A program made the translations under genes and the position numbers. A model generated the notes under the pieces. That model had not been told where the DNA came from. It saw only the letters and a list, made by a program, of their open reading frames with translations, and ran no database searches. Positions 19,838 to 30,511 of a DNA stretch of 64,000 nt are shown here, piece after piece. The stretch is taken from contig CAKOHE010000073.1 of NCBI GenBank assembly GCA_934047225.1, positions 5,001 to 69,000 on the forward strand, in the 5' to 3' direction. Origin of the DNA: Ypsolopha sequella. Lineage: Eukaryota > Arthropoda > Insecta > Lepidoptera > Ypsolophidae. The first letter of the stretch is position 1. Each line of letters starts with the position of its first letter.

Positions 19838-19905
19838 ACAATCAAACCTGGTGTACAAAGGCGGCACTTATTGCTAATAGCAATATCTTTCAGGCAACCT
19901 TTGAA
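19838..19905 (-). mobile_element. LINE family D 3'-end scrap
   Basis: GTACAAAGGCGGCACTTATT and TTTCAGGCAACCTTTG are the complement of the family D 3' UTR phrase seen at 22080-22145. A 5'-truncated fragment. Confidence 0.55.
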
Positions 19906-19931
19906 AGCAAACAGATAGTTTACGAAATAAC

Positions 19932-21232
19932 TAGAGATGAAACGGATATCCGGTTACTATCCGGTATCCGGCCTATCCGGCCATATTTTTGGTATCCGGT
20001 ATCCGGCCGGATAGTAGACAGTATCCGGCCGGATACCGGATACTTAACTCAACATACAAAAAGTCGTTTAAATCACAAAATAGTTGTATCAATGATTGAA
20101 TAATCTAAATTCTAATACATAAAGTGAATAAGAATTGAGCTAAACGTTTATGCTTTTCTTCATACATTACACCAGCTTCTTTTGGTCTCACAATATACCG
20201 AATGTAACTCAACATGTATCTTTTAATAAAAACACATGGTCATACCAGCTTGCGGTCATGTGTAGAATTCTTCGGGGAGATATTGATGCTCCAGATCTGC
20301 ATGGTAAGCTGTGTCGATTTTTCACTCCCACTAATTATCTTCGCGGCCGTAAGCACAGGTTTTTCGCTGTGCCGTCGTGTCGCACAAAGGCGCGATCTAA
20401 CTCACCCATACCGCGTACTCTTCTCTCCCTCAACGCTCTTCTAAACGCCAATCAGGACTGTGATCTGTTTGCTGATGGATGGCAGAAAATATTGTCAGAG
20501 TGTTTGTGTTTTTGTGAGAAGGCCTGTTTCTGACTTTACGTGTTACTCTTATTTATTTTAGTTGATTGTACCATTTTATGTTTGTGTTACTATCTTTAAT
20601 TATTGTAATTGGTTTGTCCGTTTTAATTAAAGTAAATAAATAAATAAATAAATAAATACCGAAACCATACTAAACAATTTTTCCAAAGAAACATACTTGT
20701 GGAAATGAAAAAATATTTTCATGTTTCCATACTCATTTTGAAAACCTACTTTAAATTTTGAAAGGGCACTGGGCGGGCAGGTTTAATTTTGTTTTTTCAA
20801 TATGTTACTTTGGAAAATTTGTTCAGTATGAACGGTATATTACGCGGTTTCATTTAAAGATATCCATTTGTCCAGATGTCCATTTATATACAGTATACAC
20901 CACTCCAAGGAGACAAAAGATACATATTTACAAATTTCGTTAGGATTGGAGATTGTTTCGCGTTTGCAAACCAGCATTTTTATGATTGTGATACGATCAT
21001 TTAGAAATGAAAATTTAGAAATGATCTTCATTTAAAAAATGCAAGAATAATCTCGCCCACTTGCACCCGCACGCACCTTGGTGCGTAATATTTAGACTTG
21101 CTCAATTAGTGCGAAATGCATATCTTGAGGCCGCCGGATATCCGGCCGCCGGATATCCGGCTATCCGGCCTAGTGCCTCGCCGGATATCCGGTATCCGGT
21201 ATCCGGCCAAATCACTATCCGTTTCATCTCTA
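19932..21232. mobile_element. Non-autonomous hAT element with TATCCGG subterminal repeats
   Basis: Inverted ends TAGAGATGAAACGGATA (left 19932, right ending 21232) are flanked by an exact 8-bp duplication GAAATAAC (19924-19931 and 21233-21240), the size hAT transposases make. Within 120 bp of each end, TATCCGG-type units are densely repeated in both orientations, as expected for subterminal transposase-binding sites. No transposase gene; the only coding piece is an inserted LINE fragment. Confidence 0.9.
20258..20657 (+). pseudogene. LINE ORF2 C-terminus nested in the hAT element
   Basis: CRILRGDIDAPDLHGKLCRF, then NYLRGRKHRFFAVPSCRT and CDLFADGWQKILSECL and a stop at 20531-20533, match the C-terminus of lepidopteran LINE ORF2 proteins (…NYLRxRxHxLL…RCRT…). 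A short 3' UTR ends in (AAAT)n at about 20633-20657. 5'-truncated, inserted in the hAT element after it formed. Confidence 0.8.
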
Positions 21233-21363
21233 GAAATAACACAAGGAAGGCGTTAATGCTAATCAGAAAGGTAGGAGATCAAAATAAATATATACCTAAA
21301 TATACTTATCTAAGACATAAACTTACATATACAAAACTTAAACATCTCTATTGTTAATAAGTT

Positions 21364-22192
21364 ACTCTTGTTAATTCGTTATTGCTCCCCATCTTAGATT
21401 ACGCGGATGTATGCTATCCCGACCTCACTGAGGAACTTCTTAATAAGCTTGACCGACTTCTCAACTTATGCATCCGTTATATATTCGGATTGCGTAAGTA
21501 TGATCACATTTCTAAATTCCGCACTGAACTTAATTGGCTTAATATCAGGTTCCGCAGAGATTCCCATATTTTGACCTTTCTTTATGGTATTCTCCATAAC
21601 CCAAGTTCCCCGTCATATCTTAAGGAACGTTTTGTGCCTCTTTCGTCCCTCGATCGCATTGAACGACCCAGCAAAACTTGGCTTCTTCGTACACCTGAGC
21701 ATAGTTCATGCATGTATACAAATTCTTTTACTGTGAGTGCAATACGCTTGTGGAACAGTTTGCCGCTACACATTCGTGAGGCTCCGTCTTATTCAAGAAT
21801 AAGATAAAACAACACTTTCTTGATTTACAGAATGATCCACAATAATTCAATATTTTATCTGTTTTAAGTTTTTAGACAAATTCTCTTCAGTATATATCCA
21901 TTATACTTATTTATTTATGTAGTGGTATATGTAGTTTATCATTTAATGTTGTTATCTGCTATTAATTACTGTATATGTTTATTAGCATGTAGTATAATAT
22001 AATTTACTAAGTGTTTGAGTAATATATATATTTAAATCGGTACCCTATAATATTTTGACATCATGGCACTACCCGCAACAACTTCCCAATTACCAAAGGT
22101 TAGCTGGTAGAGAATACTAAATAGTATTAAGCTCGCCTATGTACGAAATTTTTATCTTGTGCAATAAAGAATTTTATTATTATTATTATTAA
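21364..22192 (+). pseudogene. LINE family D: ORF2 C-terminus and 3' UTR
   Basis: The frame reads TLVNSLLLPILDYADVCY, FGLRKYDHISKFRTELNWL, and WNSLPLHIREAP, the usual C-terminal region of Jockey/CR1-type ORF2 (SLLLPxLDYAD…WNxLP). A stop at about 21805 ends it. The 3' UTR (to 22192) has GGTTAGCTGGTAGAGAATAC, GTGCAATAAAGAATTTTATT and a (TTA)n tail. 5'-truncated copy with no catalytic domain. A distant minus-strand relative lies at 37495-38190. Confidence 0.85.
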
Positions 22193-22620
22193 ACATCCTT
22201 ACATTAAATTAATACCTATAAAAACTATGCATACATATAATAAATAAACTTATACAATTATAATACTAGATATTTGAAGGTTATTCTGAGGAGAAAAATA
22301 GTTTAACCTTTATTTTTAATGAATTTATATTTTTCAATGTCTGTATTGACACAGGTAAACGATCCCGGAGTCTTGCAGCGTGTACAGTTGGACACAATAC
22401 TAACTATATCTACGATCGTCATATCGTCTTCGCTTGACATTATTTATAAATCTTTTCATCTGGGTAATTTTTTTTTTTAATTAAGCGCAGTATGTTTCAT
22501 TTTATTGTGTCCTATAAGTCCTGGCAAGGATCTCATCGTTCAGCTTAATTGTCGGTACAATGTTGTATGTACGGATTAACCCCTTGGACTAATAAACCAG
22601 ATTAACCCTCGTTGAAGGTG
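22193..22620. other. No clear gene; small minus-strand ORF present
   Basis: AT-rich linker between LINE tails. A 45-codon ORF lies on the minus strand (22303-22440, listed separately). Confidence 0.4.
22303..22440 (-). CDS. Small ORF of 45 codons, unknown
   Basis: Minus-strand frame begins MSSEDDMTIVDIVSIVSNCT, contains a CxxC pair (NCTRCKTPGSFTC) and ends KNKG. Acidic start, cysteine pair and length resemble nothing I know. It may be the beginning of a LINE ORF1-like or host exon. Chance ORF is the main alternative. Confidence 0.2.
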   Translation of the reverse strand: MSSEDDMTIVDIVSIVSNCTRCKTPGSFTCVNTDIEKYKFIKNKG

Positions 22621-22910
22621 TTCGGTTCGTGATCATTGAACCTTGTTCCTGGTCCCTGGCCGGGTCTCCGGTATGGGTTCGGGCGGCTGATTGGATTTTA
22701 CCTTGTATAATATATATTTTACCTATCATTTTAATCGTAAATATATTGCTACATAAATTAAATAAACCTTTAATTTACTTCATGTACATTTATTATTTTA
22801 TTACATATATTTTCTTTATTAGATTAAATTTGACGTGTAAAAAGTGTATATATCTATACCTGCTTTGCAAAATAAACTATTTGAATTTGAATTTGAATTT
22901 GAATTTGGAG
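22620..22910 (+). repeat. Lepidopteran 3'-tail repeat G, copy 1
   Basis: Opens with GAACCTTGTTCCTGGTCCCT and runs to GCTTTGCAAAATAAACTATT followed by (TGAATT)n. Its inverted relatives are at 38729-39370. A common lepidopteran interspersed tail, probably a LINE 3' end. Confidence 0.75.
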
Positions 22911-23389
22911 CATTCGAGGCTGCATGGCAGGGATACTCTTTGCCTAGCTCAAAGCGAAATAAGAAATATTAGTTACTGGTTGGTTATCTAAGCAATTGAG
23001 AAATAAATTGGACTCAGAAAGGCGGGGGTACATACAATATGTTCGTATATTATATTGGTTTTTGTGGTTTTTTGCGTCGGTTTTTGTCACTATAAAATTT
23101 GTGTATAGTTTTTATCATAGTTTATCACGAATGCATGTAGAAAATTCACGATATCGATCGTAGGTAAAGGAATATAGTTCTTGGCTGAAGTAAATGGATG
23201 AAGCTAGACCCATGCTCATGGTATTCTAAGAAAAAGACTTGACGAGGCCAGGTCCAATGAAAAAAAAAATTTTTTTTTGCATAATTTTGTTTCTCCTGGA
23301 CGGCTACTGCTAGATACTTCGGGTTGTGATTGTAATTAATGGTTTGACAGGGACTACATGACCCAAATAAAAAATTTGATATTTGACAG
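22911..23389. other. No supported gene
   Basis: Mixed AT-rich DNA up to the left LTR; no ORF, no RNA gene. A T-run abuts an A-run near 23265. Confidence 0.5.
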
Positions 23390-23914
23390 TGTTCACGCTA
23401 CACTACGTTACCAGCGTGACGTTCGAACATGACATGTGCATGACTAATATCGCGGCGCTGCGCTGGCGCCACCTGGCGACACAATAGACTCGCGTGCTGC
23501 CAACCCGCGGCTCACTCGCTCTGTTCGGCTGGAGACGCCTCCCCAGGCGCACGTCTGCGCACCCGCGCGCTGGCGCCAACCCGCGCGTTGGCTCACTCTC
23601 TGTTTCGCCGCAACCGTCGACCGAATAATACGTGTGCACACATTCGCGACGCCAGAACCAATCTCGCGTATCTACCGTGTCTTGTGATCTTATCAGTGCT
23701 GTGTATTACTCCAAGACATCCAGCTCATCACTGCCCAAAGCGCCAATTCAATCAGCCCAACGAGAGGAGACGACACGCGGCGTATTTGCCGGCCCATCGA
23801 AACATATAACACAGGTCAGTCAGTGCACCCACATTGTTTCCCACAATTCTCTCGTGTCAACCCATCCATTTATCCTCTTTCATCATCTCTGCATTCCTGT
23901 AGCCAGCGGCTACA
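23390..23914 (+). repeat. BEL/Pao 5' LTR
   Basis: Starts TGTTCACGCTACACT and ends AGCCAGCGGCTACA. GC-rich core. Contains polymerase II promoter by family rule; no clear TATA box seen. Its partner is at 26217-26741. Confidence 0.93.
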
Positions 23915-25482
23915 GTTTGGCCCTTCGAACCGTTAGAACCAGCCCCCCCCCCCTCTATTTACTACAGTCCATTTTCAATACAAGAAAAATTTTGGTCGAA
24001 CGGAAAATTTTTGGTTTATATCACCCCCCGCCTCCCCCCCGCCGGCCCGTAACTTTGTTTGAACCAGCCCCCGTCGATTTACAGTCCATTTTCACCGGGT
24101 TAAATATTTTGCCCCCTTTCACGGCAAAAAATATTTTGTGGTCTCGAATACCTATTGCGGGTAGGTAATTAGAACCGCCGCCGCCTACAACATTCCATTT
24201 ATCGGTATAGAACCGGCCCCCCCCGCCCCTTTACAGAATAAACTCACGTTCATCCCGTTTGTTATTATTATTCAGCTCAGATAATATAATTATATCCTTT
24301 TGGATCACCCATTTTGTTTAAACAAATAACAAAATTTTATAGACCCGGTGCCGGGTATTAATTTGACACCTTATCTTGTGTTCTGGAATTGGTTATCCAT
24401 TCAGCCCAATTGTTTGTTACAGTCCACTATATTTCTTTATTAAACCACCCCCCGTCACTCCCCGGGATTAATTATCAGCCCTTATAAACCCCATACGTAA
24501 AATTAATTAAACTCAAAGTCAGCATTTTGCTCAACACTGTTAGGTACCATTTTTTACATGTAACTCCCGACCCAATCTTTTCAAATGTTCTCGAAGTGAT
24601 TCAACTCTGCTCGTAAATAGTTCACATTTTAAGTTTCATAACGTGTTACAAGTTTTGTATCGCCCGAAAAGTTAAATCTACCCACGTATTTTGCGAGATA
24701 TTTTTTTGGTGCGAGTTTTATTTCGTTTTATTTCGTTTTATTTTGAGTACATACGTATACATTGCATCATTGGATTGTCCGCTCATTTAGATCCGATTTC
24801 TGCGAGGTAAATACATTCTTTGTTTGTTTACGCGTTCGAGGCAGTAGGTAGGTATTTTATTCTATAAATAGAATTTTCGACGACTGATGTTTTGTTGTAA
24901 ATATACTGTTATGACATTTTGGTGAACAAGTTGATCAGCCCTTTTTGATATTTAATGTTACGGTAATCTCGTGTTATTGTCTGCTGTTTTAACCGGGTAT
25001 ATATAGTACAAATATAGTAAACAATTTTTTTTTTTTTTCTCTTCTCATCTCTGATCTTATTGTTAATGGTACACATATAGGGTGTTCCACGTTGGTTCAG
25101 CTCATATACAGGTTGTTTTAAAAAAAAAAAAAAATTTTTTTTTTTCTCTCTGTCGTGTTTATTTTCCGTGTTCCGTTTGAACATACCCTTTGTTATTTCG
25201 GCCCGCGCAAGTTACAAGCTATCCGCACGTTGGAGTTGGTAGCGCTCAAGTTTTAATAACTCATTTTCACATATAGTCACACTCATCACACATTCAATCA
25301 GCACATACATTTTCACTCACACATTCAATCAGCACATACACACTCAGCTCATTTTCACTCACACATTCACTCATCACATACACATTCAGCTCATTTTCAC
25401 TCAATGAAACCAGCACTCAGCGCACTCAGCACACTCATCACACACACACTCATCACATACACACTCAGTTCATTTTCACTCA
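23915..25482 (+). other. BEL/Pao leader with C-runs and CA-rich repeat
   Basis: No ORF is open here. It holds several poly-C tracts (for example 23942-23953 and 24026-24040) and, at 25257-25480, tandem variants of CACACATTCA, CATCACATACACA and CAGCTCATTTTCACTCA. Nothing after the LTR gives a textbook primer-binding site; TTTGGCCCTTCGAACC at 23916 is the only candidate. Confidence 0.7.
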
Positions 25483-26259
25483 ATGACTTCAACTCCAGCA
25501 GAGAATTCTTGTAACTTCGCACAACGTGTAGTGAACGTCACTAAAACATCAATTTTGTTGCCAACCGTCTCACTTAAAATAGCAGACGTACATGGTCAAT
25601 TTCACTCAGCACGAGCCCTGTTAGGTTTTATCTCACGTCGCGGTACTCCAGTTCTCATTCGCTCAGACTGCGGCACAAACTATGATGCAATCACTCACAA
25701 GCTCGCGAATCAGCACATAACTTGGTTCGGCGCTCTGCACGAAATAATACTCAACTCAAGACCCCTCTGCCCGATTTCATCCGAACCTACGGACTTTGAA
25801 CCTCTCACGGCCGGACATTTCATTATTGGTCGTCCACTCACCGCTCTACCTGAGCAATCTTTTGACGACAGACCCATATCTGCTCTTAAACGGTTTCAAC
25901 TCATTCAAGCGCTCTCTCAGCGCTTTTGGACTCTCTGGTCCAGATCCTATCTCCATACCCTGCAAACCCGCTCCAAATGGCTCTCCCCTTCTTCCCCTCC
26001 TCAAGTGGGTGAACTGGTCCTCATCAAAGAGGATGACCTGCCTCCGCTCCAATGGAAGTTGGGAAGAATTCTCCGCACGATACCTGGCAAGGATGGAGTG
26101 ATACGAGTTGTGGATCTGGACACAGCTCATGGAAATCTGCGACGACCTGTGTTCAAGATAGCCAGGCTGCCGTTGGACTCAGCTCAAGAGGAGCCGCAGC
26201 CCCGGCCCCCCCAGGATGTTCACGCTACACTACGTTACCAGCGTGACGTTCGAACATGA
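25483..26259 (+). CDS. BEL/Pao protease-integrase fusion ORF (deletion derivative)
   Basis: 258 codons. Residues 21-47 (TSILLPTVSLKIADVHGQF then HSARALL) match the start of BEL/Pao protease. At residue 48 it switches to integrase core (FISRRGTPVLIRSDCGTN, D62 being a candidate catalytic Asp). A second jump near residue 84 (ITWFG then ALHEIILNSRPL) drops the region with the catalytic Glu. It ends with the C-terminal domain (HFIIGRPLTALPE, LVLIKEDDLPPLQWKLGRI). No frameshift interrupts these joins. The last 14 codons run into the 3' LTR. The protein could not catalyse integration; whether it is made is unknown. Confidence 0.8.
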   Translation: MTSTPAENSCNFAQRVVNVTKTSILLPTVSLKIADVHGQFHSARALLGFISRRGTPVLIRSDCGTNYDAITHKLANQHITWFGALHEIILNSRPLCPISSEPTDFEPLTAGHFIIGRPLTALPEQSFDDRPISALKRFQLIQALSQRFWTLWSRSYLHTLQTRSKWLSPSSPPQVGELVLIKEDDLPPLQWKLGRILRTIPGKDGVIRVVDLDTAHGNLRRPVFKIARLPLDSAQEEPQPRPPQDVHATLRYQRDVRT

Positions 26260-26741
26260 CATGTGCATGACTAATATCGCGGCGCTGCGCTGGCGCCACC
26301 TGGCGACACAATAGACTCGCGTGCTGCCAAACCGCGGCTCACTCGCTCTGTTCGGCTGGAGACGCCTCCCCAGGCGCACGTCTGCGCACCCGCGCGCTGG
26401 CGCCAACCCGCGCGTTGGCTCACTCTCTGTTTCGCCGCAACCGTCGACCGAATAATACGTGTGCACACATTCGCGACGCCAGAACCAATCTCGCGTATCT
26501 ACCGTGTCTTGTGATCTTATCAGTGCTGTGTATTACTCCAAGACATCCAGCTCATCACTGCCCAAAGCGCCAATTCAATCAGCCCAACGAGAAGAGACGA
26601 CACGCGGCGTATTTGCCGGCCCATCGAAACATATAACACAGGTCAGTCAGTGCACCCACATTGTTTCCCACAATTCTCTCGTGTCAACCCATCCATTTAT
26701 CCTCTTTCATCATCTCTGCATTCCTGTAGCCAGCGGCTACA
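26217..26741 (+). repeat. BEL/Pao 3' LTR
   Basis: Pair of the 5' LTR with about two substitutions (GCCAAACCGCGG for GCCAACCCGCGG; GAGAAGAGAC for GAGAGGAGAC). Followed by the GACAG duplication. Confidence 0.93.
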
Positions 26742-27100
26742 GACAGGTTTGGCAGTTTTTTGACAGGTACTAAAATGTGGTCCGATTTCCATGAAATACG
26801 GTATTAAAAAGCATTTGAGATCACTGATTACGGTCTCATATTTTAATTTGACACTTTTTGACAACTGACAGTTTTTCGGCAAAATTTTGATTGGCCATAT
26901 CTCCGGAACAGATGATGTAAGATTCCCCGTGTTTTGGCATTAATGAACGGTATTACAAGTGCATTCTGACCAATGACAGTTTTTGACATTTGACAATTGT
27001 CAAATAAAGTGTTGCCCCAATATGAGCAACGTATGAGATTTATTTTGTTTTTTCTTTAATAACATAATTTTCCCTGTCTTGTATTTTATCTCTTTATTCA
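26742..27100. other. No supported gene; repeated TGACAGTTTTTGACA phrases
   Basis: Flanking DNA of the BEL/Pao element. Phrases such as TGACAGTTTTTGACATTTGACA recur in slight variants. The nature of this sequence is unclear. Confidence 0.4.
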
Positions 27101-27465
27101 ATTAAAACATGGGCTTACTTATACATTAATTTGTTTGTCACTAATAATATGAAAAAAAAAAACATGATATGGCTAAGTTTCTTGGCCTTCTTCTTAGCAA
27201 GACTAATCGAATGGGCGGAGTTAGGCATATATTTATTATGTATTGCATATAATATATTATTAATTATTCCTTATTCCAATTTTTATTCAAGTGTATTTCT
27301 TATTTAAGTACACCTTACCTTTATTATTTATTGCATAAAACTATTACCTATAGACATAGATTATTTAATTATATTACAATAAAACCGACCTGTAATAAGT
27401 GTATCTGATATACTTACATTATATAAATAAATATGTTTTATTTAATTTGACTTTCAATATTACTT
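27101..27465 (+). repeat. Interspersed repeat (LINE-tail type), copy with GCAAGACTAATCGAATGGGCGGAG
   Basis: The block CTTCTTAGCAAGACTAATCG and AATGGGCGGAGTTAGGCAT is the complement of 39385-39415, which lies in the repeat G cluster. The AT-rich tail fits a LINE 3' UTR. No ORF. Confidence 0.6.
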
Positions 27466-27538
27466 AATAAGTTCATTTCATCTCATCAGCTTCTATACCT
27501 CTATATAATGTCTCGTTTTATTTTTGAGAAAAGCACTA

Positions 27539-27811
27539 TATACAAGGTGACTTTTTGATCATCGTCCAAATTCATACTGATGGCTTGGTAAGTGATCAGT
27601 ATCATGGATCAATAACAATTTTGGTGAAATTCGTAAAATGAAATTTCGACTCCCCATAGTGATTCACTCGGGACGAACTGAATTTCTATGGGAAGCCGAA
27701 ATTTCATTTTACGAATTTCACAAAAATTGTTACTGATCCAAGATACTGATCACTTATCAAGCCGCCAGTATGAATTTGGACGATGATCAAAAAGTCACCT
27801 TGTATATTATG
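27539..27811. mobile_element. MITE family A, copy 2 (uninterrupted)
   Basis: Inverted ends TATACAAGGTGACTTTTTGA (left) and the complement at the right end, arms longer than 100 bp. This is the best-preserved copy and the reference for the other copies. TA-flanked, no ORF. Confidence 0.9.
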
Positions 27812-27893
27812 CTTCGACCATTAAGTAGTATTGGACTCGTATATAAAAGTTCTCGCCCTGCGGGCTCGGACTTTTCACTTAGTCGTCCAGGAG

Positions 27894-28374
27894 TAGGGTT
27901 TGCACTATTCGTTTAATTTTACTATTCGAATAAAATGAATACTTCTAGAGCCAAATATTCGAATATTCGGATATTCGAATATTTTTAAACATTGATTGAA
28001 AACAATACAATATCAATTCAAAACAAACAAAAGCAGCTAGACTGTGGTTTGGTTTGATTGCTGCATAATTTTATTCAAATAAAATCAAGTATTTTAATTA
28101 TTTTTCTTGTTTGTGTTAACACAAGTTAACACAACACAGATGCGTGCGCGCTGTCGCTGGCCGCGTGACTGACTGAGTGAACGAACGAACGAGGCTGAAC
28201 GAGTAAATGAACACAAGGTGGGGTGGGACTCAGGGGCAGAGTAAGAATAAGACCAAAAACAAAAACTTTATTATTATTCAACTATTCGAATAATTTAAAT
28301 GAATTATTCGAATTTGAAATTGGAGCGGATATTCGAATAAAATGAATATTCGAATATTCGAATTGCAAACCCTA
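27894..28374. mobile_element. Non-autonomous hAT element (481 bp) with ATTCGAAT subterminal repeats
   Basis: Ends TAGGGTTTGCA and TGCAAACCCTA, flanked by an exact 8-bp duplication TCCAGGAG (27886-27893 and 28375-28382). Within 90 bp of each end, ATTCGAAT/ATATTCGAATA units recur, suggestive of transposase-binding sites. No ORF. Confidence 0.93.
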
Positions 28375-28382
28375 TCCAGGAG

Positions 28383-28943
28383 AGCTCACTTACTGGTATC
28401 TGCGGTAATGCACTACATCAATAAGGATGGATTTAGACTTCACCTTGAATACTTTGTCGTTGCATTTCTTAAATTATAAATATATTATAATTTTATATAG
28501 ATCTATTCTCCTTGAGTTTACCACAAACATAATTTCTTCCTGAATAATATTTAAATCTATATGAGACTTCTAAAAAGCAACTTTAGTTGGTGTGCTAACA
28601 ACAATAAAAACAAGCATTTTTATCTAATTAATGCACCTAAACTCCGGCCGTTCATTCGAGAGAATGGTGACGTTTGCAAATGTCAGGGGATAAAACCTTT
28701 TTTTTACTGTTTTGCATTTCAATATTTTATATTTATCATGATGATTTTAGGGTAGATTGTATATCGTTAAAAGGTCCCATTTGTTAATATAAAGTATTTT
28801 TGTCGTATATATTTTCTACTTCCTGTACAAAATCAGCTGACTCAATTTCTACGTAAAAGTAAAAAAAAGCGCAAAAAATATTATTTTTGGCGAAAAGTTG
28901 TCTATTAGCGATACTGTGTTCACTTGAATTTAAGAATCTTATA
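28383..28943. other. No supported gene
   Basis: AT-rich sequence. The 64-codon ORF at 28561-28755 has no recognisable homology and poor context. Confidence 0.5.
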
Positions 28944-29195
28944 TAGAGGTTGTCATTTTATTTATGTAGCAGAAATCATATTGAATTAAGACTCTGTATC
29001 TAAGTGATCAATGTTCTATTACCCTTTTTGTTTTTATCGTTTTCCCGAGTCCAGCTCCGAGTCAGTTACTATAGGAAGTCAACATTTTATTTGGCAAAAT
29101 TAGCAAAAAGTATTACGATCCGTGTTGCTGATTTATTATTATTACTTGTCAATATGGTAGTTTGGCTGTATAAATAAATGTCACCTTTCAAAGAG
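28944..29195. mobile_element. MITE family A, decayed copy
   Basis: Both halves align to 27539-27811: left with ATCTAAGTGATCAATGTTCT, right with TATAGGAAGTCAACATTTTA, both diverged. Ends near GAGGTTGTCATT and AATGTCACCTTTC. Confidence 0.6.
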
Positions 29196-29902
29196 CTCGT
29201 GCTATAACTAAAATTTCCTTCTGCTCATTATTTCTGTCAAATCAGCAATCATAATGCCTGCAGTATGAATCCTCGACTTTTTGAATCGACATTTCAGAAA
29301 AAGGTTTATAATATCTGTGGTGTAAGGCAGTGTTGTCGTATTATAAAACTGATATACCTTACCAAATAATAAGATCGTATATATATTCTATTCCAGGGTT
29401 TTTATTTATAAAAAAAGTTTAAATAATCATGATTTGGATTTATTTCGTCCCATTTGTTGTACCGTTGATATTTTTTAACGTGCCTTTATTTATTTTTGTC
29501 GTGAAGAAGCTCTTGTTGACTTGTATTATTTTTTCGAGATATCGCCACACTCCATCTGTCATCATTCTCTCGAATTAACGGCAGCAGTTTACATGCTAAG
29601 AGCGAGCGCACACTTGCAAATTGGCAGCTTATTACCTGACGCGACGTTAGGGCGGGCGTGCACTTGGACACGTATGTGCTAATCAACCCATTTGTTTGAT
29701 GAGATTAATATTCAGCAGTCTCCCAGTGGCGACACAAGTTTTCGTTTGTGTTTTTTACTAGTTTTTTTTCCAACCATGGAAGGTACAACTGTACAACTGT
29801 ACCCTACTATACTGTGTAAACTGAGACACAACCGCTGATACTCCAAATACGCCAATTAGAGCAGGACCCGCTAACTGACTAATCCTTTTAGTTGTGAAAA
29901 AG
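29196..29902. other. No supported gene; small GC-richer patch
   Basis: AT-rich with a higher-GC patch at about 29560-29660 (CGAGCGCACACTTGCAAATT, GACGCGACGTTAGGGCGGGC). The patch might be regulatory but shows no diagnostic motif. The 66-codon minus ORF here looks fortuitous. Confidence 0.4.
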
Positions 29903-30258
29903 TTTTAGTGTCCCTGTTACTCCATATGCGAAAAAAACCTCAGTGCGAGAGGGACGAATTCGTGGAGAAGTAGCAAAAAGTCGGTTTTTTATTAATATTA
30001 AATGTACTAAGGTTGCTATCAAAATTTCGTTTAAATAAAATATAACTGCAGTCCATATGTCATTCTAAATTGTAGAAAAAGACCACATTTCAAAAAATAT
30101 TTCTATCGAGCCGAATTTCTCCAATCGCGTTTCTGTTTTACAGATCCCTAGAAAAATATTCCAAAAATAATAAACTATTTTATCAAAATAATACATTATT
30201 TACTGAAGCAGATATCCAAGTTCTAAAAGTGTCGATTTTTTTTTCCGTAGCACCTTAA
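29903..30258. repeat. Dispersed repeat C, copy 2
   Basis: Collinear with 9253-9664, with a few small deletions. Shares long identical runs such as CGAGCCGAATTTCTCCAATC. No terminal repeats found. Confidence 0.85.
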
Positions 30259-30511
30259 TGTGGCAGGCTTCGAACGTGACTTTCCACCACCCTGCATGCC
30301 GCCAAGCGACTCGGCATGTTCTAGCATGACGTCATGAGAAGCTTTACCGGGAGAGTGGTGTCAGTCATTCATCCGTTGCCAACTTTCGTAGATTTTGCAA
30401 AAGCCCCTGGACACATTGATTAACGCCTCGCCTGTTTCAGCACTTTCTGTGCGAGTACCTCCGTCTTAGATCTCATGTCACGGATGCTTTCCATCAGTGT
30501 GGACTACCAGT

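Larger units (their letters stand above)
23390..26741 (+). mobile_element. BEL/Pao LTR retrotransposon, internally deleted, young
   Basis: Two 525-bp direct repeats (23390-23914, 26217-26741) start TG and end CA and differ by about two substitutions. A 5-bp duplication GACAG lies on both sides (23385-23389; 26742-26746). Internal 2.3 kb: a long non-coding leader rich in C-runs and CACACATTCA-type repeats, and one ORF at 25483-26259 combining fragments of protease and integrase. The element cannot be autonomous: gag, reverse transcriptase and RNase H are missing. Confidence 0.92.

Noticed and set aside
23403..23809. ORFs within the LTRs (also at 26230-26773)
   Set aside because: They occur identically in both LTRs on both strands and have no known domain; they follow from GC-rich LTR sequence.
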